Under the pieces are notes generated by a model, which was not told the DNA's origin, ran no database searches, and saw only the letters and a list, made by a program, of their open reading frames with translations. Both the position numbers and the translations under genes were made by a program. DNA of 64,000 nt, taken from Schistocerca nitens (taxonomy: Eukaryota > Arthropoda > Insecta > Orthoptera > Acrididae). Below, one piece after another: positions 19,538 through 32,177 of the stretch (within the stretch, counting starts at the first letter, position 1; each line of letters opens with the position of its first letter). The DNA lies in assembly GCF_023898315.1 (NCBI RefSeq), contig NC_064614.1:69390501-69454500 (forward strand), written 5' to 3'.

Positions 19538-22370
19538 ATCGGATCGGAGCGTGGAATGTCAGATCCCTTAATCTGGCAGGTAGGTTAGAAAATTTAAAAA
19601 GGGAAATGGATGGGTTAAAGATAGATATAGCGGGAATTAGTGAAGTTCGGTGGCAGGAGGAACAAGACTTTTGGTCAGGTGATTACAGGGTTATAAACAC
19701 AAAATCAAATAGGGGTAATGCAGGAGTAGGTTTAATAATGAATAAAAAAATAGGAGTGCGGGTTAGCTACTACAAACAGCATAGTGAACGCATTATTGTG
19801 GCCAAGATAGACACAAAGCCCATGCCTACTACAGTAGTACAAGTTTATATGACAACTAGCTCTGCAGATGATGAAGAAATTGATGAAATGTATGACGAGA
19901 TAAAAGAAATTATTCAGGTAGTGCAGGGAGACGAAAATTTAATAGTCATGGGTGACTGGAATTCGTCAGTAGGAAAAGGGAGAGAAGGAAACATAGTAGG
20001 TGAATATGGATTGGAGGGAAGAAATGAAAGAGGAAGCCGCCTTGTAGAATTTTGCACAGAGCATAACTTAATCGTAGCTAACACTTGGTTCAAGAAGCAT
20101 AAAAGAAGGTTGTATACCTGGAAGAATCCTGAAGATACTAATAGGTATTTAGATTATATAATGGTAAGACAGAGATTTAGGAACCTGGTTTTAAAGTGTA
20201 AGACATTTCCAGGGGCAGATGTGGATTCTGACCACAATCTATTGTTTATGAACTGCAGATTGAAACTGAAGAAACTGCAAAAAGGTGGGAATTTAAGGAG
20301 ATGGGACCTGGATAAACTGAAACAACCAGAGGTTGTAGAGAGTTTCAGGGAGAGCATAAGGGAACAATTGACAGGAATGGGGGAAAGAAATACAGTAGAA
20401 GAAGAATGGGTAGCTCTGAGGGATGAAGTAGTGAAGGCAGCAGAGGATCAAGTAGGTAAGAAGACGAGGGCTAATAGAAATCCTTGGGTAACAGAAGAAA
20501 TATTGAATTTAATTGATGAAAGGAGAAAATATAAAAATGCAGTAAATGAAGCAGGCAAAAGGGAATACAAATGTCTCAAAAATGAGATCGACAGAAAGTG
20601 CAAAATGGCTAAGCAGAGATGGCTAGAGTACAAATGTAAGGATGTAGAGGCTTCTCTCACTAGCGGTAAGATAGATACTGCCTACAGGAAAATTAAAGAG
20701 ACCTTTGGAGAGAAGAGAACCACTTGTATGAATATCAAGAGCTCAGATGGCAACCCAGTTCTAAGCAAAGAAGGGAAGGCAGAGAGGTGGAAGGAGTATA
20801 TAGAGGGTTTATACAAGGGCAATGTACTTGAGGACAGTATTATGGAAATGGAAGAGGATGTAGATGAAGATGAAATGGGAGATAAGATACTGCGTGAAGA
20901 GTTTGACAGAACACTGAGAGACCTGAGTCGAAACACGGCCCCGGGAGTAGACAACATTCCATTAGAACTACTGACAGCTTTGGGAGAGCCAGTCCTGACA
21001 AAACTCTACCATCTGGTGAGCAAGATGTATGAGACAGGCGAAATACCCACAGACTTCAAGAAGAATATAATAATTCCAATCCCAAAGAAAGCAGGGGTTG
21101 ACAGATGTGAAAATTACCGAACTATCAGTTTAATAAGTCACAGCTGCATAATACTAACGCGAATTCTTTACAGACGAATGGAAAAACTGGTAGAAGCGGA
21201 CCTCGGGGAAGATCAGTTTGGATTCCGTAGAAATGTTGGAACACGTGAGGCAATACTAACCTTACGACTTATCTTAGAAGAAAGATTAAGAAAAGGCAAA
21301 CCTACGTTTCTAGCATTTGTAGAATTAGAGAAAGCTTTTGACAACGTTAACTGGAATACTCTCTTTCAAATTCTGAAGGTGGCAGGGGTAAAATACAGGG
21401 AGCGAAAGGCTATTTACAATTTGTACAGAAACCAGATGGCAGTTATAAAAGTCGAGGGACATGAAAGGGAAGCAGTGGTTGGGAAAGGAGTGAGACAGGG
21501 TTGTAGCCTCTCCCCGATGTTATTCAATCTGTATATTGAGCAAGCAGTAAAGGAAAGAAAAGAAAAATTCGGAGTAGGTATTAAAATTCATGGAGAGGAA
21601 GTAGAAACTTTGAGGTTCGCTGATGACATTGTAATTCTGTCAGAGACAGCAAAGGACTTGGAAGAGAAGTTGAACGGAATGGACAGTGTCTTGAAAGGAG
21701 GATATAAGATGAACATCAACAAAACGAGGATAATGGAATGTAGTCAAATTAAATCGGGTGATGCTGAGGGGATTAGATTAGGAAATGAGACACTTAAAGT
21801 AGTAAAGGAGTTTTGCTATTTAGGGAGTAAAATAACTGATGATGACGTAGAGAGGATATAAAATGTAGACTGGCAATGGCAAGGAAATCGTTTCTGAAGA
21901 AGAGAAATTTGTTAACATCGAGTATAGATTTAAGTGTCAGGAAGTCGTTTCTGAAAGTATTTGTATGGAGTGTAGCCATGTATGGATGTGAAACATGGAC
22001 GATAACCAGTTTGGACAAGAAGAGAATAGAAGCTTTCGAAATGTGGTGCTACAGAAGAATGCTGAAGATAAGGTGGGTAGATCACGTAACTAATGAGGAG
22101 GTATTGAATAGGATTGGGGAGAAGAGAAGTTTGTGGCACAACTTGACTAGAAGAAGGGATCGGTTGGTAGGACATGTTTTGAGGCATCAAGGGATCACAA
22201 ATTTAGCATTGGAGGGCAGCGTGGAGGGTAAAAATCGTAGAGGGAGACCAAGAGATCAATACACTAAGCAGATTCAGAAGGATGTAGTTTGCAGTAGGTA
22301 CTGGGAGATGAAGAAGCTTGCACAGGATAGAGTAGCATGGAGAGCTGCATCAAACCAGTCTCAGGACTGA
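19538..22370 (+). pseudogene. RTE-like endonuclease/reverse transcriptase, one frameshift
   Basis: The frame is open from the truncated 5' end to 21,861 (about 775 residues) and continues in another frame from about 21,864 to 22,370. Endonuclease motifs: IGAWNVRSLN at the start, ISEVRW, VMGDWNSSVG (about 19,947) and DVDSDHNLL (about 20,220). RT: QFGFRRNVGTREA (about 21,213), motif A LAFVELEKAFDN, RQGCSLSPMLFNLYIE (about 21,496) and FADD at 21,616-21,627. Motif A has Glu (21,322-21,324) where copy 2 has the catalytic Asp. Compared with copy 2, four bases are lost near 21,846, causing the frameshift, plus a 6-base in-frame loss near 21,722. It is probably inactive. Confidence 0.88.
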
Positions 22371-22396
22371 AGACCACAACAACAACAACAACAACA
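19538..22396 (+). mobile_element. RTE-like LINE, copy 1 (5'-truncated)
   Basis: A single-ORF LINE with AP endonuclease and RT ends in a (CAA)n tail at about 22,374-22,396. A 7 bp TSD, actttgg, flanks it (19,531-19,537 and 22,397-22,403). It begins at the sequence matching about 52,653 of copy 2, so about 430 bases of 5' UTR are missing. The two copies are nearly identical along most of their length, which suggests recent amplification. I call it RTE-like from the single ORF, the simple-repeat tail and the RT/endonuclease style. Confidence 0.88.
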
Positions 22397-22403
22397 ACTT
22401 TGG

Positions 22404-22694
22404 TGTGGCATAGCGATCTCTGGGAAGTAGCACACAATCGACCATAAAACTATTTTTGTATTATCTTGTTCTTTTAATACAGAAGCAGATTAATGTGTAT
22501 GTAAGCTACAAAAATGCCTTCTTTTCTTAAAAGAGAAAACCTTTGTTTTATGGCCCATATTACCCAACACTAGCTTAACAACATGAATTGTTTTTGTAGC
22601 TATCGTTTTGGTCACTTTTTTTTTTGGCCACTTATACCTGAAGAAACGTTAAAACTACTACTACTACTGTTTTATACCAATTGTGGTTTACTGG
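22404..22694. other. No gene recognised
   Basis: This is a short AT-rich interval between the LINE tail and an antisense LINE remnant. Nothing identifiable. Confidence 0.4.
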
Positions 22695-23340
22695 ACGTCA
22701 TTCCTCTAATGGATCTGTTTTCCTATTTTCACACAATACATTACGTTTATTTACGTTCAGGTCATCTGAAATTCCTGCACTAATCATCGATACTCTGCAG
22801 GTCTTCCTGCATTCCGCACTTTCAGCCTTATATATCACATTAATCATTATCAGCCACAACGTCAGAATTCCCTCTCTTGTGCCATTACCTTTCCTGAAAC
22901 CAAACTGATCGTCATCTAGCAGATCCTCAGTTTTATTTTACATTCTTCTGTATATACTTTTTATCACCAGCTTGGATGCACGACCTGTTAAGCTGACTGT
23001 GCGATAAATCCCGCACTTGTCGGCTCCAGCAATCTTCGGAACGGTGCGAATAATGTTTTTCCGAAAGTGTAACGATATGCCTCCAGCCTCGCACTTTCTA
23101 CACACCAACAAGTTTAGTCATCTTTTGCCACATAACTCAATGATTTGAGTAATTTCGCTGGAATATTATTTATCCCTTTGCCTTATTTGGTTTTAAGTCT
23201 TCCAAAACTCTTTCGAGTTCTGATTGTAATACTGAATCCCCTAACTATTCCTTATGGACACCTGTTTCTTCTTCCACCACAACGTTAGACAAGTCATTCC
23301 TCTCATAGAGGCCTTCAAGGTATTCCTAAGTTCAGTACAT
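22695..23340 (-). pseudogene. RTE-like LINE remnant, middle region
   Basis: On the minus strand a degraded frame reads EYLEGLYERNDLSNVVVEE then LEDLKPNKAKG, which corresponds to the WKEYIEGLYKGN to RDLSRNTAPG region of copy 1. Stops and frameshifts are frequent. It belongs to a related but different family from copies 1 and 2. It is separated from the next antisense piece and is in the wrong order relative to it, so the two are probably separate insertions or a rearrangement. Confidence 0.6.
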
Positions 23341-23369
23341 CCACATTACTTATATCATATGCATGTCCA

Positions 23370-23890
23370 ATTTGCGGCATTATGCTGTAGCACCAGATTT
23401 CCATAGCTTCTCTTATATCGTTGTACGTTCATCGTCAACGTTTCTCTTCCCTATAGGGCTACACTCTGGACAAATTTCTTTACAAAAGCCTTTTGAACAA
23501 ATGTATTTCATTCGACGTTAAACAATTACTCTTTTTCACAATATGTTTTCTTACAATTGCTAGTCTGCGCTCTACTTCTCTCTACTGTGGCCATCATTTT
23601 TCTTCCAGGTTTGAAAATCCTACTAATTTAAGTGACGCGTGTCCTGATTTAATTCGACTACATTAAATTATTCTTGTTTTAAAACTGTTCATCTTATAAC
23701 TACTTTTCAGGGCACTATACACTCTGTTCAACCGATTTTAGAGAACTGTTGCTGCCTCTGACGGACTTACAATACGATCGGAAAAGCTCAAAGTTTTAAT
23801 TATACGCGGTGAAACCGAATTCCACCTAGAAAATTTCGGATGTCGTCAAGGATATTTTCCGAGTATATTTGGTTTAAGGACGCCGTGGTC
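23370..23890 (-). pseudogene. RTE-like LINE remnant, RT motif C to C-terminus
   Basis: The reverse complement parallels copy 1 from the FADD region (seen at about 23,770-23,785 as a decayed block) to the part encoding the YRRMLKIRW-like segment (about 23,385-23,420). Many substitutions and stops show it is old. Confidence 0.5.
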
Positions 23891-24065
23891 TCCGACAGCT
23901 CTTTACAAAGAAACAAAGAATTTAAGATTTGTTCGTATTGTTACCACAGTTACTTTGTTTCTGTGAAAGTATTATCACAACAGTGAAAAAGCCTATAAAA
24001 TGTTACCGCCAAAACCTACAACACAGAAGACAGAGTAGCGTGACAACCCTGAAATTTAAAGGAAG

Positions 24066-24288
24066 TCTAGGTCCCGGGTTCGATTCCCGGCGGGGTCAGG
24101 GATTTTTCCTGCCTCGAGATGACTGGGTGTTGTTGTGTCGTCTTCATCATCATCATTCATCCCCATTACGGTCGGAGGAAGGCAACGGCAAACCACCTCC
24201 ATTAGGACCTTGCCTAGTAAGGCGGTGTGGGTCTCCCGCATCGTTCCCCTACGCTCTGTAAAGAAGCATGGGACTTCATTTCCATTTT
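24066..24288 (+). mobile_element. SINE with Head-B B box and a third tail type, 5'-truncated
   Basis: It starts within the tRNA head (cccgggttcgattcccggcg), passes through the shared core (gatgactgggtgttgttgtg, cttcatcatcatcattc), then has a tail (ggtcggaggaaggcaacggc ... catgggacttcatttcc) not found in other copies here. The A box part is missing. No strong TSD. Confidence 0.75.
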
Positions 24289-25928
24289 TCATATATTTAA
24301 CGGCATTGTAGGTAGAGGTCAGCATAGCGATGTTCCATTGCATTTAGCGAACGTATACACGAAGTGCATACTGGCTGACTATTCTTCATTAAATATATCG
24401 ATGCTGCTGTGTATCACTGTTAATGTATAAGTATTACTGCCGTAGAAACAAACACGAGACCGTATCGAGTAGTACTGAATGCAAGCCCGAGAATAAGGAA
24501 TAAAGGTGGAATTGCTGTTATCAACGGTAAGAAATATCCTGAGTGAATGCAACTGGCTATTTCTTTTCCAAACAAGCCAAGCAGCGCACAACGTCTAGGA
24601 TTGGACTGTTTTGTAGATACTGTCAGAGAAATATAGCTATATAGAAATCAAAGGGAATGCTTTTTGCAACCAACCGCCGATACCACTGGTCCCTAAAACG
24701 AGAATACCCAGCAAATATATCTGAACAGTTTCGGCAAGTTCTCTGGTGGAGCTAGTGTTTAGCCATGATACGGCGTGTTACACATCCGGCACAAGCGCTG
24801 TCCAAAGCGTTGCGCGGAAACCAATTCCGAGAAGGCAATCTCCGATCGTCCCGTTCCTCGGACTCTGAATCGTAACGTATCGCTTTTTGTACAACTAGAT
24901 GTGAGTTTTTGGGAAGCTAGCCTGATACCATTTGTTACCGCATCTGGTATGTCGGACTGGTGAGTAGGCGGGTTCTTTTCAGAGACAGGTGTAATACCTC
25001 AAACGAGCAACGATCCTTTCATGAAGATTATCTCGTAATACTGTCACAGACGCAATTGTGGTGAGTGTTCTTATATTGTCCTGTATAAGGTAACCGTATG
25101 TCTTTTCGTTATACACTTATTTTAGTATAAAAAACTACAGTAAATGCTCACATATCGTAAGTTACAGTTTCATACTAAAAGACCAGTCTAATAACTCGTG
25201 TTGCGTTAATTTCATACTATACTCCTGTTATTACATCGACCAGAGTCTTTTGTTACAGCTGATGAGGATTTTCAGAACACTAACGTCGTCAGGTTAAAGA
25301 ATTTGTAAGCTACCCTCCTATCTTCATAACGATGGGTGTTCGTGCAAAGTGATGAAAAAGTGCTAAACATACTTCATGCCCTGAAATTTACACCCAGAAA
25401 GTGAACGTGACCCAGTGATAAGGCAATCTCAACTTTTTACGATCATGGGAAAACGCGGGCTCATCCACATATCGACATAAAGGAGAAAAATTATTCTCTA
25501 CACAACTAAATACTGACAAGTTGTATGGAATCATTGACCACGTAAAACCCCGAGGTATTATAAATCACACCTTCAATGCCCGGTTAGTGCATGGTTGTAA
25601 GTTTTTGTTACCTACTGTGCCTCATTATGTATAAGTATTTAGCATGTATGACGAATGCAATGGTCCTTTGTCACGTATTCTCAGTAACAGAAAATCTTGG
25701 ACTAATTCCATCATTTTCAATATGCCGAAAATTGTTTACAAAAGAAAGGAATTCCAACTGGCAAGACGAGTGCAATTAAACCCTGAATTCAAGTCCACAG
25801 CACCTGATGAAAACGTAGGAGAATTCTAACATGAACACGGTTATGCATGATTGTAATTGCTAATATAAGGAGTTCGCGAATGTAAATACAATTGATAAAC
25901 AGCCTCATTTACCAGTATATTAGAGATG
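24289..25928. other. No gene recognised
   Basis: About 1.6 kb of AT-rich DNA. Open frames are short (at most 62 codons) and lack motifs. I see no TIRs, tails or tandem repeats. Confidence 0.4.
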
Positions 25929-25940
25929 CAACCGTGCCAT

Positions 25941-26193
25941 AAAAAAATAAAATGATCGTAGGGCATTTTTGGCTGGGAGGCCCCATTCGGGGAAGTTCGG
26001 CCGCCAAGTGCAAGTCTTATTTTCAGTCGACGCCACATTGGACGACTTGCGTGCCTGTGATGAGGATGAAACGATGATGAGGACAACACAACACCCAGTC
26101 CATGAGCGGAGAAAATCTCCAACCAGGCCGGGAATCGAACCTGGGACCGCTGGATGGGAGGCAACCACGTTATCACTCAGCTAAGCAGGCAGA
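25941..26193 (-). mobile_element. SINE with tRNA-Gly-like head
   Basis: On the minus strand the head reads like a tRNA (gcctgcttagctgagtgata, anticodon-like CCTCCCATCC, B box caggttcgattcccgg). The core gactgggtgttgtgttgtcc is shared with other SINEs here, and the 3' part ends in a T-rich tail (ttttatttttttatgg region). A perfect 12 bp TSD, caaccgtgccat, lies at 25,929-25,940 and 26,194-26,205. Confidence 0.92.
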
Positions 26194-26205
26194 CAACCGT
26201 GCCAT

Positions 26206-26614
26206 CATGCCGATGAATACGCGTCGAATAAGGAGTCCTTTTGAACAACATCTCAGATTCACTAAAGAAAACGTTTTACAGGCTCCTTGAAAATTTTGTC
26301 TTGGGTGGAAAAACCTATTTGTAACATGGGTTTACAGGTGTCTAATAGTGAGACTTATGCAGATCACCATGTGTTCTGACTGAAGTGAAATGTGGAACAA
26401 GAAATATATTCTGCTCGTGAAATTTGAACACAAAAACATGCGCAATCGACACTACTTTACCTACCGTGACTGATATCACAGTACCTAATCATAACAAGAC
26501 ATATGCTGAGCTTGAGGCTAGTTGAGATCTCATGCTAATATCGGTGTCTGCTGGTCGAGGGTGTTCATATTTACAAGGCAGATGTGTGCATAATTTCCTC
26601 CTGGAATACGCGGC
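26206..26614. other. No gene recognised
   Basis: Short interval between two SINEs; no coding or repeat motif seen. Confidence 0.4.
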
Positions 26615-26625
26615 CCCGGATGACG

Positions 26626-26826
26626 TGGCCGGGCGTTGTGGCTGAGCGGTTCTAGGCGCTTCAGTCTGGAACCGCACGACCTCTATGGTCGCAGGTTCGA
26701 ATACTACCTCGGGCATGTGTGTGATGTCCTTAAGTTAGTTAGGTTTAAGTAGTTCTAAGTTCTAGGGGACATGACCTCAGATGTTAAGTCCCATAGTGCT
26801 CAGAGCCATTTGAAAGATTTCTGAAA
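26626..26826 (+). mobile_element. SINE-A
   Basis: The head (gtggctgagcggttctaggc; B box aggttcgaatac) and the SINE-A tail ending cagagccatttgaaag are present. The flanking repeat is cccggatgacg (26,615-26,625) and cccggatggcg (26,827-26,837), 10 of 11 identical. Confidence 0.9.
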
Positions 26827-26837
26827 CCCGGATGGCG

Positions 26838-28895
26838 AGCAGTGCAGAAGTGGTGCCTTTGTCCGTCAATCGTGGTGTAAGAGAAGAAAATTCGACGCCT
26901 AACGTTCTAATTGGCCGAAACTGATCAAAGCTGCGCACTCGAGGCTAGATGGGCTCATACGTTTTGACAAAGATACCTAGTTCTAAACAGAAGAGTCGAT
27001 GAGTGATGAGTGTCTTGGATCCAACAGGAGACTTATGCCGAGTACGGAGCAACTATGTGGTACATGAAAGGCGCTCGTTCCAAAGCGGCCGTCTTTCAGT
27101 TTAGATACCAGATGGATACCACGATAGTCGCATATATGGTTCATAAGAAAGGAAGAACTTTTCAGGATGAGCCTCTCCATCATCCACTGACAAACAGCTG
27201 CAGCACCGATGCCAAGAAACAGTATCTGAATTACTCTATGGACCAGCGGGTGCTTCAAAATGTTTCAGTTTGATATTATGCATGGCTATGTGATCAGAAG
27301 TCACTGATACACCAGAGTCAAGTGCTAAATGGCTGAGTGGTCATCTCAGTCGTCTTTCCTAGCCTCCACCGAACTCACCCGGCTAAAGCCAGTACTCCAT
27401 CTGCCAGAGTCAGAAGAACGGTGATCGGAGCTTCCTTCTTCAGATATGGTTCTCCTGTAGCGTCGGACATACCGAAGTTTCTATCTGGTCTTCGACCTGT
27501 TAAGTCTGCGAAAGGCAATAGCTGTATATCCACAAGTAACCGAATTAGAGATATCTAGTCACACGAAGCTTCACCTCATGAACTGCCGAGGCCAAGATGC
27601 AAAATCTGTCTAATCCACGACTGCTCGGTCGAAGGTGCGTGGAAGACGCTCACACCCTATTCCATGACTTCTCAGAAATGGTCAGTTGTATGGTGAACAA
27701 GGTGAATGGGGTGAATGGATAACCAAGGTTGGCAAACGTGGAGACTTAATTAGGTAGAATCATGTGGGTGGAATGATACTCAGCTTACAATTTGGGGTCC
27801 ACCGTGTGGTGCATTGTCTTGCTGAAGGTGCTGTCCGCATTCGGCATTTTGGATACAGGTGGTCTGACTACAGACACTTTTTGACATTCACGGTGAGAAG
27901 GTATCCCAATTTGTCCCTAAGTAAATGTTCTATGCACAAGAATAACTACACAACCTATCCCACAGGAAATTTGGCTATATCCCCGCATATGACTTTCAAC
28001 TTACTCATATCTCCATCTCCCTCTCCTCCCTCCTCACCATTGACGTCTTCCGCCATGTGCCGTTACGCAACACATTTTCCATGATACGAACATGGAGTGC
28101 TAGTGGTATTGCGTCTGGATGACAATCAGTGTGTTCTGAAACCATCATTGTAGAGTTTCATACACGTGTCTGTGCTTCGTTGTGACGCTGTCGTTCCAGA
28201 TGGATCGTGACTCACCTGTAGCAGTAGTCCAACTTTGCATTTATTAGTACTGAACACCTGTTATAATCCACAACTGTGGATTTTCACAACTGTCGTCAAA
28301 TCGGCATTGCCAAAGCCAGCTGGCTATGGCGATAGCTTTCTATTTCTTCAAATCAAAGTAGACCCGGTCCACGTTGTCATGGAATGAAGCAATAAGGAGA
28401 CAGCCAGTTTCGGGTTCTGTTGTTTCTGTGAAAATTGGAGTGAGGTCAGATCCCGGAATGGAAAGTAACCCACTAGGCTTGGAGAGGCTTTGGAGAGACA
28501 CTACAGCCGTCTGTGAAATTGTGGGTAGGATTTAGACACGGCGAGCTCCACCAACGGTCTGGAGCCATGCTCAAAAGTTGTTGACCATCCGAATTGCTCG
28601 AGGAAACTGTCCAGTCAGCCTAGAATACCTACAAAATACTGGGGTCCGCAAGAAGTTATGTCATCGAATCATAACCTTGCATTTAGATTACGTACAACCT
28701 GTTTGCTACAAAAAGTTGATAATATATTGAGGACATATAAACAAAGAGCGTATGTCTCCCATTACGTCGTCTGGCAAGAAGTTATAATTTCATAGACGTA
28801 GTTGATATAATATGGCATTAAAAGCTTAAGAGGTGTGGAGGGATTTAAGTTGGCACGAACGTTAGTTGTGCGAGACCTTCTGGGGAGGACATGGC

Positions 28896-28896
<1 letters not shown>
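26838..28896. other. No gene recognised
   Basis: Two kilobases without recognisable coding sequence. Frames at 27,010-27,273 (plus) and 27,764-28,084 (plus) have no family motifs. The right edge runs into the A50 tract. Confidence 0.35.

Positions 28897-28946
<50 letters not shown>
28897..28946 (+). repeat. Homopolymer of 50 adenines
   Basis: An uninterrupted A run of 50 bases is followed by cctcttcttac. It could be the tail of a retrocopy, but I find no AATAAA, element body or TSD next to it. Confidence 0.95.
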
Positions 28947-28949
<3 letters not shown>

Positions 28950-29499
28950 CTTCTTACTATCTGACCGTGAGCGACAGACGCCCAATACTAGTCAGCTACG
29001 GGTATATTTGAGTATCTTGGTTCACAACATGGATGAGTTGTTGTGGATGAATAGCCTTGCTCCAGTGGAGTTGGTTTTCTCCCAACCAGGAACAATTCTT
29101 GCCGTTAGACATAAACAGTATCTGCTTAAAGAAAATCAATAATGTGTTGTAGTTGGGGAGTGATAACTGTAATAACAGACTTATCCAGATTTAGCTTACT
29201 TTATTCATTACTGGGAAACCGGTGGTGATTTTGGCGTTTCTATTGATTCCATCTGGTGCTCTGTACATGATTTTTAGATAGTGTTGGTGGTGTCTGTTGT
29301 GTGAGAAGGCGCAGAAGTGAAGATACAGGCGGAGGTCAGATGTGACATCATTACAATGTAGACCTCAATCTGCTGTATTCTGCAGGTTACGGATCAGCAA
29401 GCACTAGCACATCAACAGCTCGTTAACCTCTAATGCAACAAACATTTTACACCATCGCAATGCGCACGAGAAATTCCAGAAGGTATCCACGTCGCCATG
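28947..29499. other. No gene recognised
   Basis: No motif-bearing frame or repeat seen. Confidence 0.4.
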
Positions 29500-29990
29500 A
29501 TCTTCTGTTTCTGTGATATTCAGTCCGGAGACAGGTCTGATGCAGCTGGGCCAATCTGTGCGGACGTCTTTATCTTCTTAGCTACCGCAAGCTACAATCA
29601 CTTGTTGTTGTCAGAGCTTGTACTCCCTAAATCCTTTTTGCTATCCCCACTTCCTTCCATTACCAAAATAATTCTTCCTTGATGTCTGTGTTCTATCAAT
29701 CTACAGATTCTTATAGTGCATAAAGGTCTTTCCTCCCCACTTCGTTAGAGTATCTCTTCGCTAATCACTCAGTACACTATTCAGATCAACAGAAACATTC
29801 TGTAGCACAACTGCTGAATAGCTGTCCTACCTCTTTAACAGCACTTTTGATCCTCCACGATTAACTTTCATTTAGAGCTACACTGTAGGAAAATATATTC
29901 AGAAAATACTTTCTGCCACTTAAACTGATATTTTTGTTCTTGTCCTGCAGTTTATGTCCGCTGTAGCTCTGCCGTCGTCAGTTATTTCGC
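29500..29990 (-). pseudogene. RTE-like LINE 3' end, antisense and degenerate
   Basis: The plus-strand text (cagtccggagacaggtctgatgcagct ...) is the reverse complement of the 3' end of the RTE-like family (compare ctgcatcaaaccagtctcaggactgaaga at 22,345-22,373). Homology fades through the C-terminal coding region toward 29,990. The (CAA)n tail is not clear at the left edge. Confidence 0.6.
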
Positions 29991-30015
29991 GGTCTAAAAA
30001 ACAAAGCTCTTCTAC

Positions 30016-30482
30016 AGGGTGTAGCAAATAAAAGTTGCCCCTGAGAACAGAGTTCCAGGGTACACAGAAAAGCACCAGAGGAATGAAAATACAGTACCGA
30101 TCTTTTGCAGATGTTCAAAGTGACCACCATTCATCCCTTGTCACTTTTGGGGCTTTGTCAGAAAGGCAGATTGAAGCTGGTTTGCTGGAATTGTTGCTGT
30201 CTCGTCCGAAATGTTCTACTGCGGACTTCAGACCCCTCCCCCGTCCCTCACCCACACACACACAAAGTAATCGCACAGTGATAGATCGGGTAACCCGTGT
30301 GGCCAGCTAGGACCGCGGCCAGATTGATGTCTGCTAACAACTGTGTTAGACGTCAAGATTGTGTGACTGTCTTCCAAGGTTCGGCGTCCTATATGGGCGT
30401 TTGCTCCATCCTGTTGGAAGTGACAGTAGGTCTTTTCCTCCTCCGTTAATGCTGCCACAAATTCACGCACAATCGCACTCAC
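30016..30482 (-). mobile_element. Mariner-like transposon fragment with one TIR
   Basis: The left edge, cagggtgtagcaaataaaag (30,016-30,035), resembles the TIR of the MITE at 36,764-37,216. A transposase fragment lies on the minus strand. The opposite TIR was not found, so the element is truncated. A small AC-rich repeat (about 30,250-30,264) lies within. Confidence 0.55.
30228..30482 (-). pseudogene. Mariner-superfamily transposase, catalytic-core fragment
   Basis: The 84-codon frame contains YCHFQQDGANAHIGRRTLED, which carries the second catalytic Asp, and LPDLSLCDYF, which carries the third Asp. The spacing and CDYF ending fit the insect mariner-like families with a final Asp rather than Tc1 with a final Glu. 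The N-terminal DNA-binding part and first Asp are missing. Confidence 0.7.
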
Positions 30483-30489
30483 TCGTCTG

Positions 30490-32168
30490 GGCCACCTTTA
30501 CTGCCTCATACTGAACTACTCATTTCGTAATCTAAGTCTCTCGTGATTTATTTAGGTTACATTCCTTTAGCCTTATTTTTTATTGATTATATCTCATTAT
30601 CAATTGTTTACCGTTTAACAGATTTTGCAAGTCCTATGCAGTCTCTAAGAGTATTACAGTTCATAGACAAATTTTATTCTGTCTCCGCGAAGATTTCCAT
30701 ATTCAAGAATTCTGCTCAGTTTCTTGCAACATTTGTTCATTTTACAGTATCTCTAACCAACATTCTCGAAATCCTTTTTCTCAATATACTCAAGCCGTGA
30801 TCTAGCAGCGATCAGATTGGCAAGTATACCTGCGTCTAATTTCGCGCGTCTGACACCGCTCGATTTCCGCATTTTACGCACTATAGCGACGCTCACGGGC
30901 AATACCAAGCCTGCCGCCATTCTTGGCACGTCACACGCGGAACTATTCAATTCACCATCAGAACAGCAAAGCCCCATCAGGGCGTGTATCTTCGTTACTT
31001 TCTCTGAGTTACACCTGTTGCTTATTCAAGAATCTGCATTTCACGACGTTTCTCCTTGCTACTCCGGACGCTCTTATCAGACTTTTCATTTCGTTTTACT
31101 ATTGGCCGGCCAACTTCCATTGCCGTGTTATTCTTCTTTTTGTTTTCTTCTATATGAGGTACCACTTACTGAGGAAAATGTGGGTTGAACCCGAAAGTTC
31201 TTCTAAGGAGAACGTGTATGATTAACGGTTTTAATACTGTCAACCTATTGTAGATTTAGTAATACCTGTCATTATCAGAAAATGGAGAGATCGATACATT
31301 TTGCAGATAAAAAAAGTGATGTACTTTCTTGAAGTTGTCTCTTATTACAGAATGTTCCTAGATATGCAGACAATGCGGTCTAAGCTTACTGTATACGTTG
31401 ACACACTGTCTTTACCACGACTGATCTCAGGATGGTTCTATGATCACTCACAGCTAGTTATCAAATTTAGTTTTGTGTTTTGTTTGCAAACTAGACAAAT
31501 ACGAGGTTCGGTATCAATTTAAAAATTTGTATTATACGTTTGTTATTAACAAACAATATTCATTATTATTCTTGTGTGATACTTTTCACCAATTAGGATT
31601 CTAGGGTGTTCTTCTGAGTTTATTAATAATGTATGTATGATACTTTAACAATGACAAAGTAACTCCATCTTCATTCAACCATTTTACTGTGCAATGAATC
31701 AACTATATGTATTGTCTGACGTCTACAAAATATTGTATAGGTAAACACCGAAACGGAAGACAGCTGATGAGGCATATGTCAGACATACAGAGGCTGGACT
31801 AAAATGTGGTAGCATGAAAAACACAAGCTATTACCATGCCTAATACACCACAGAATACCCGTTACCATATAAAATAGCTTTTTTTCGTCTCTGAATTGAT
31901 AAATACAGATCCTGTATGGGTTTCATGGCAATCGTCTACCATACTTTCTGCAAATTAGTGATAAGTTCAAGTACTGATGATGAGGTTGGATAGCGATTTC
32001 GTACCCTCCTCTCCAAAGTAAACCACAAAGGCTTAAACACACGAGATCTTGTGATTGTGACGGTGAGAGGACATGAGACAGGGGACATGTCGACAGCAGG
32101 ACATAGTCTTTGTGAATTTCGTTCGTTTAACTTAGTAGTAAGTACGCCTCGCACAGGTGTTCGTGAAC
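30490..32168. other. No gene recognised
   Basis: A frame at 30,817-31,188 on the plus strand (123 codons) overlaps one at 30,753-30,977 on the minus strand; neither shows a known motif. The rest is AT-rich and featureless to the eye. Confidence 0.35.
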
Positions 32169-32177
32169 AGTATACAC

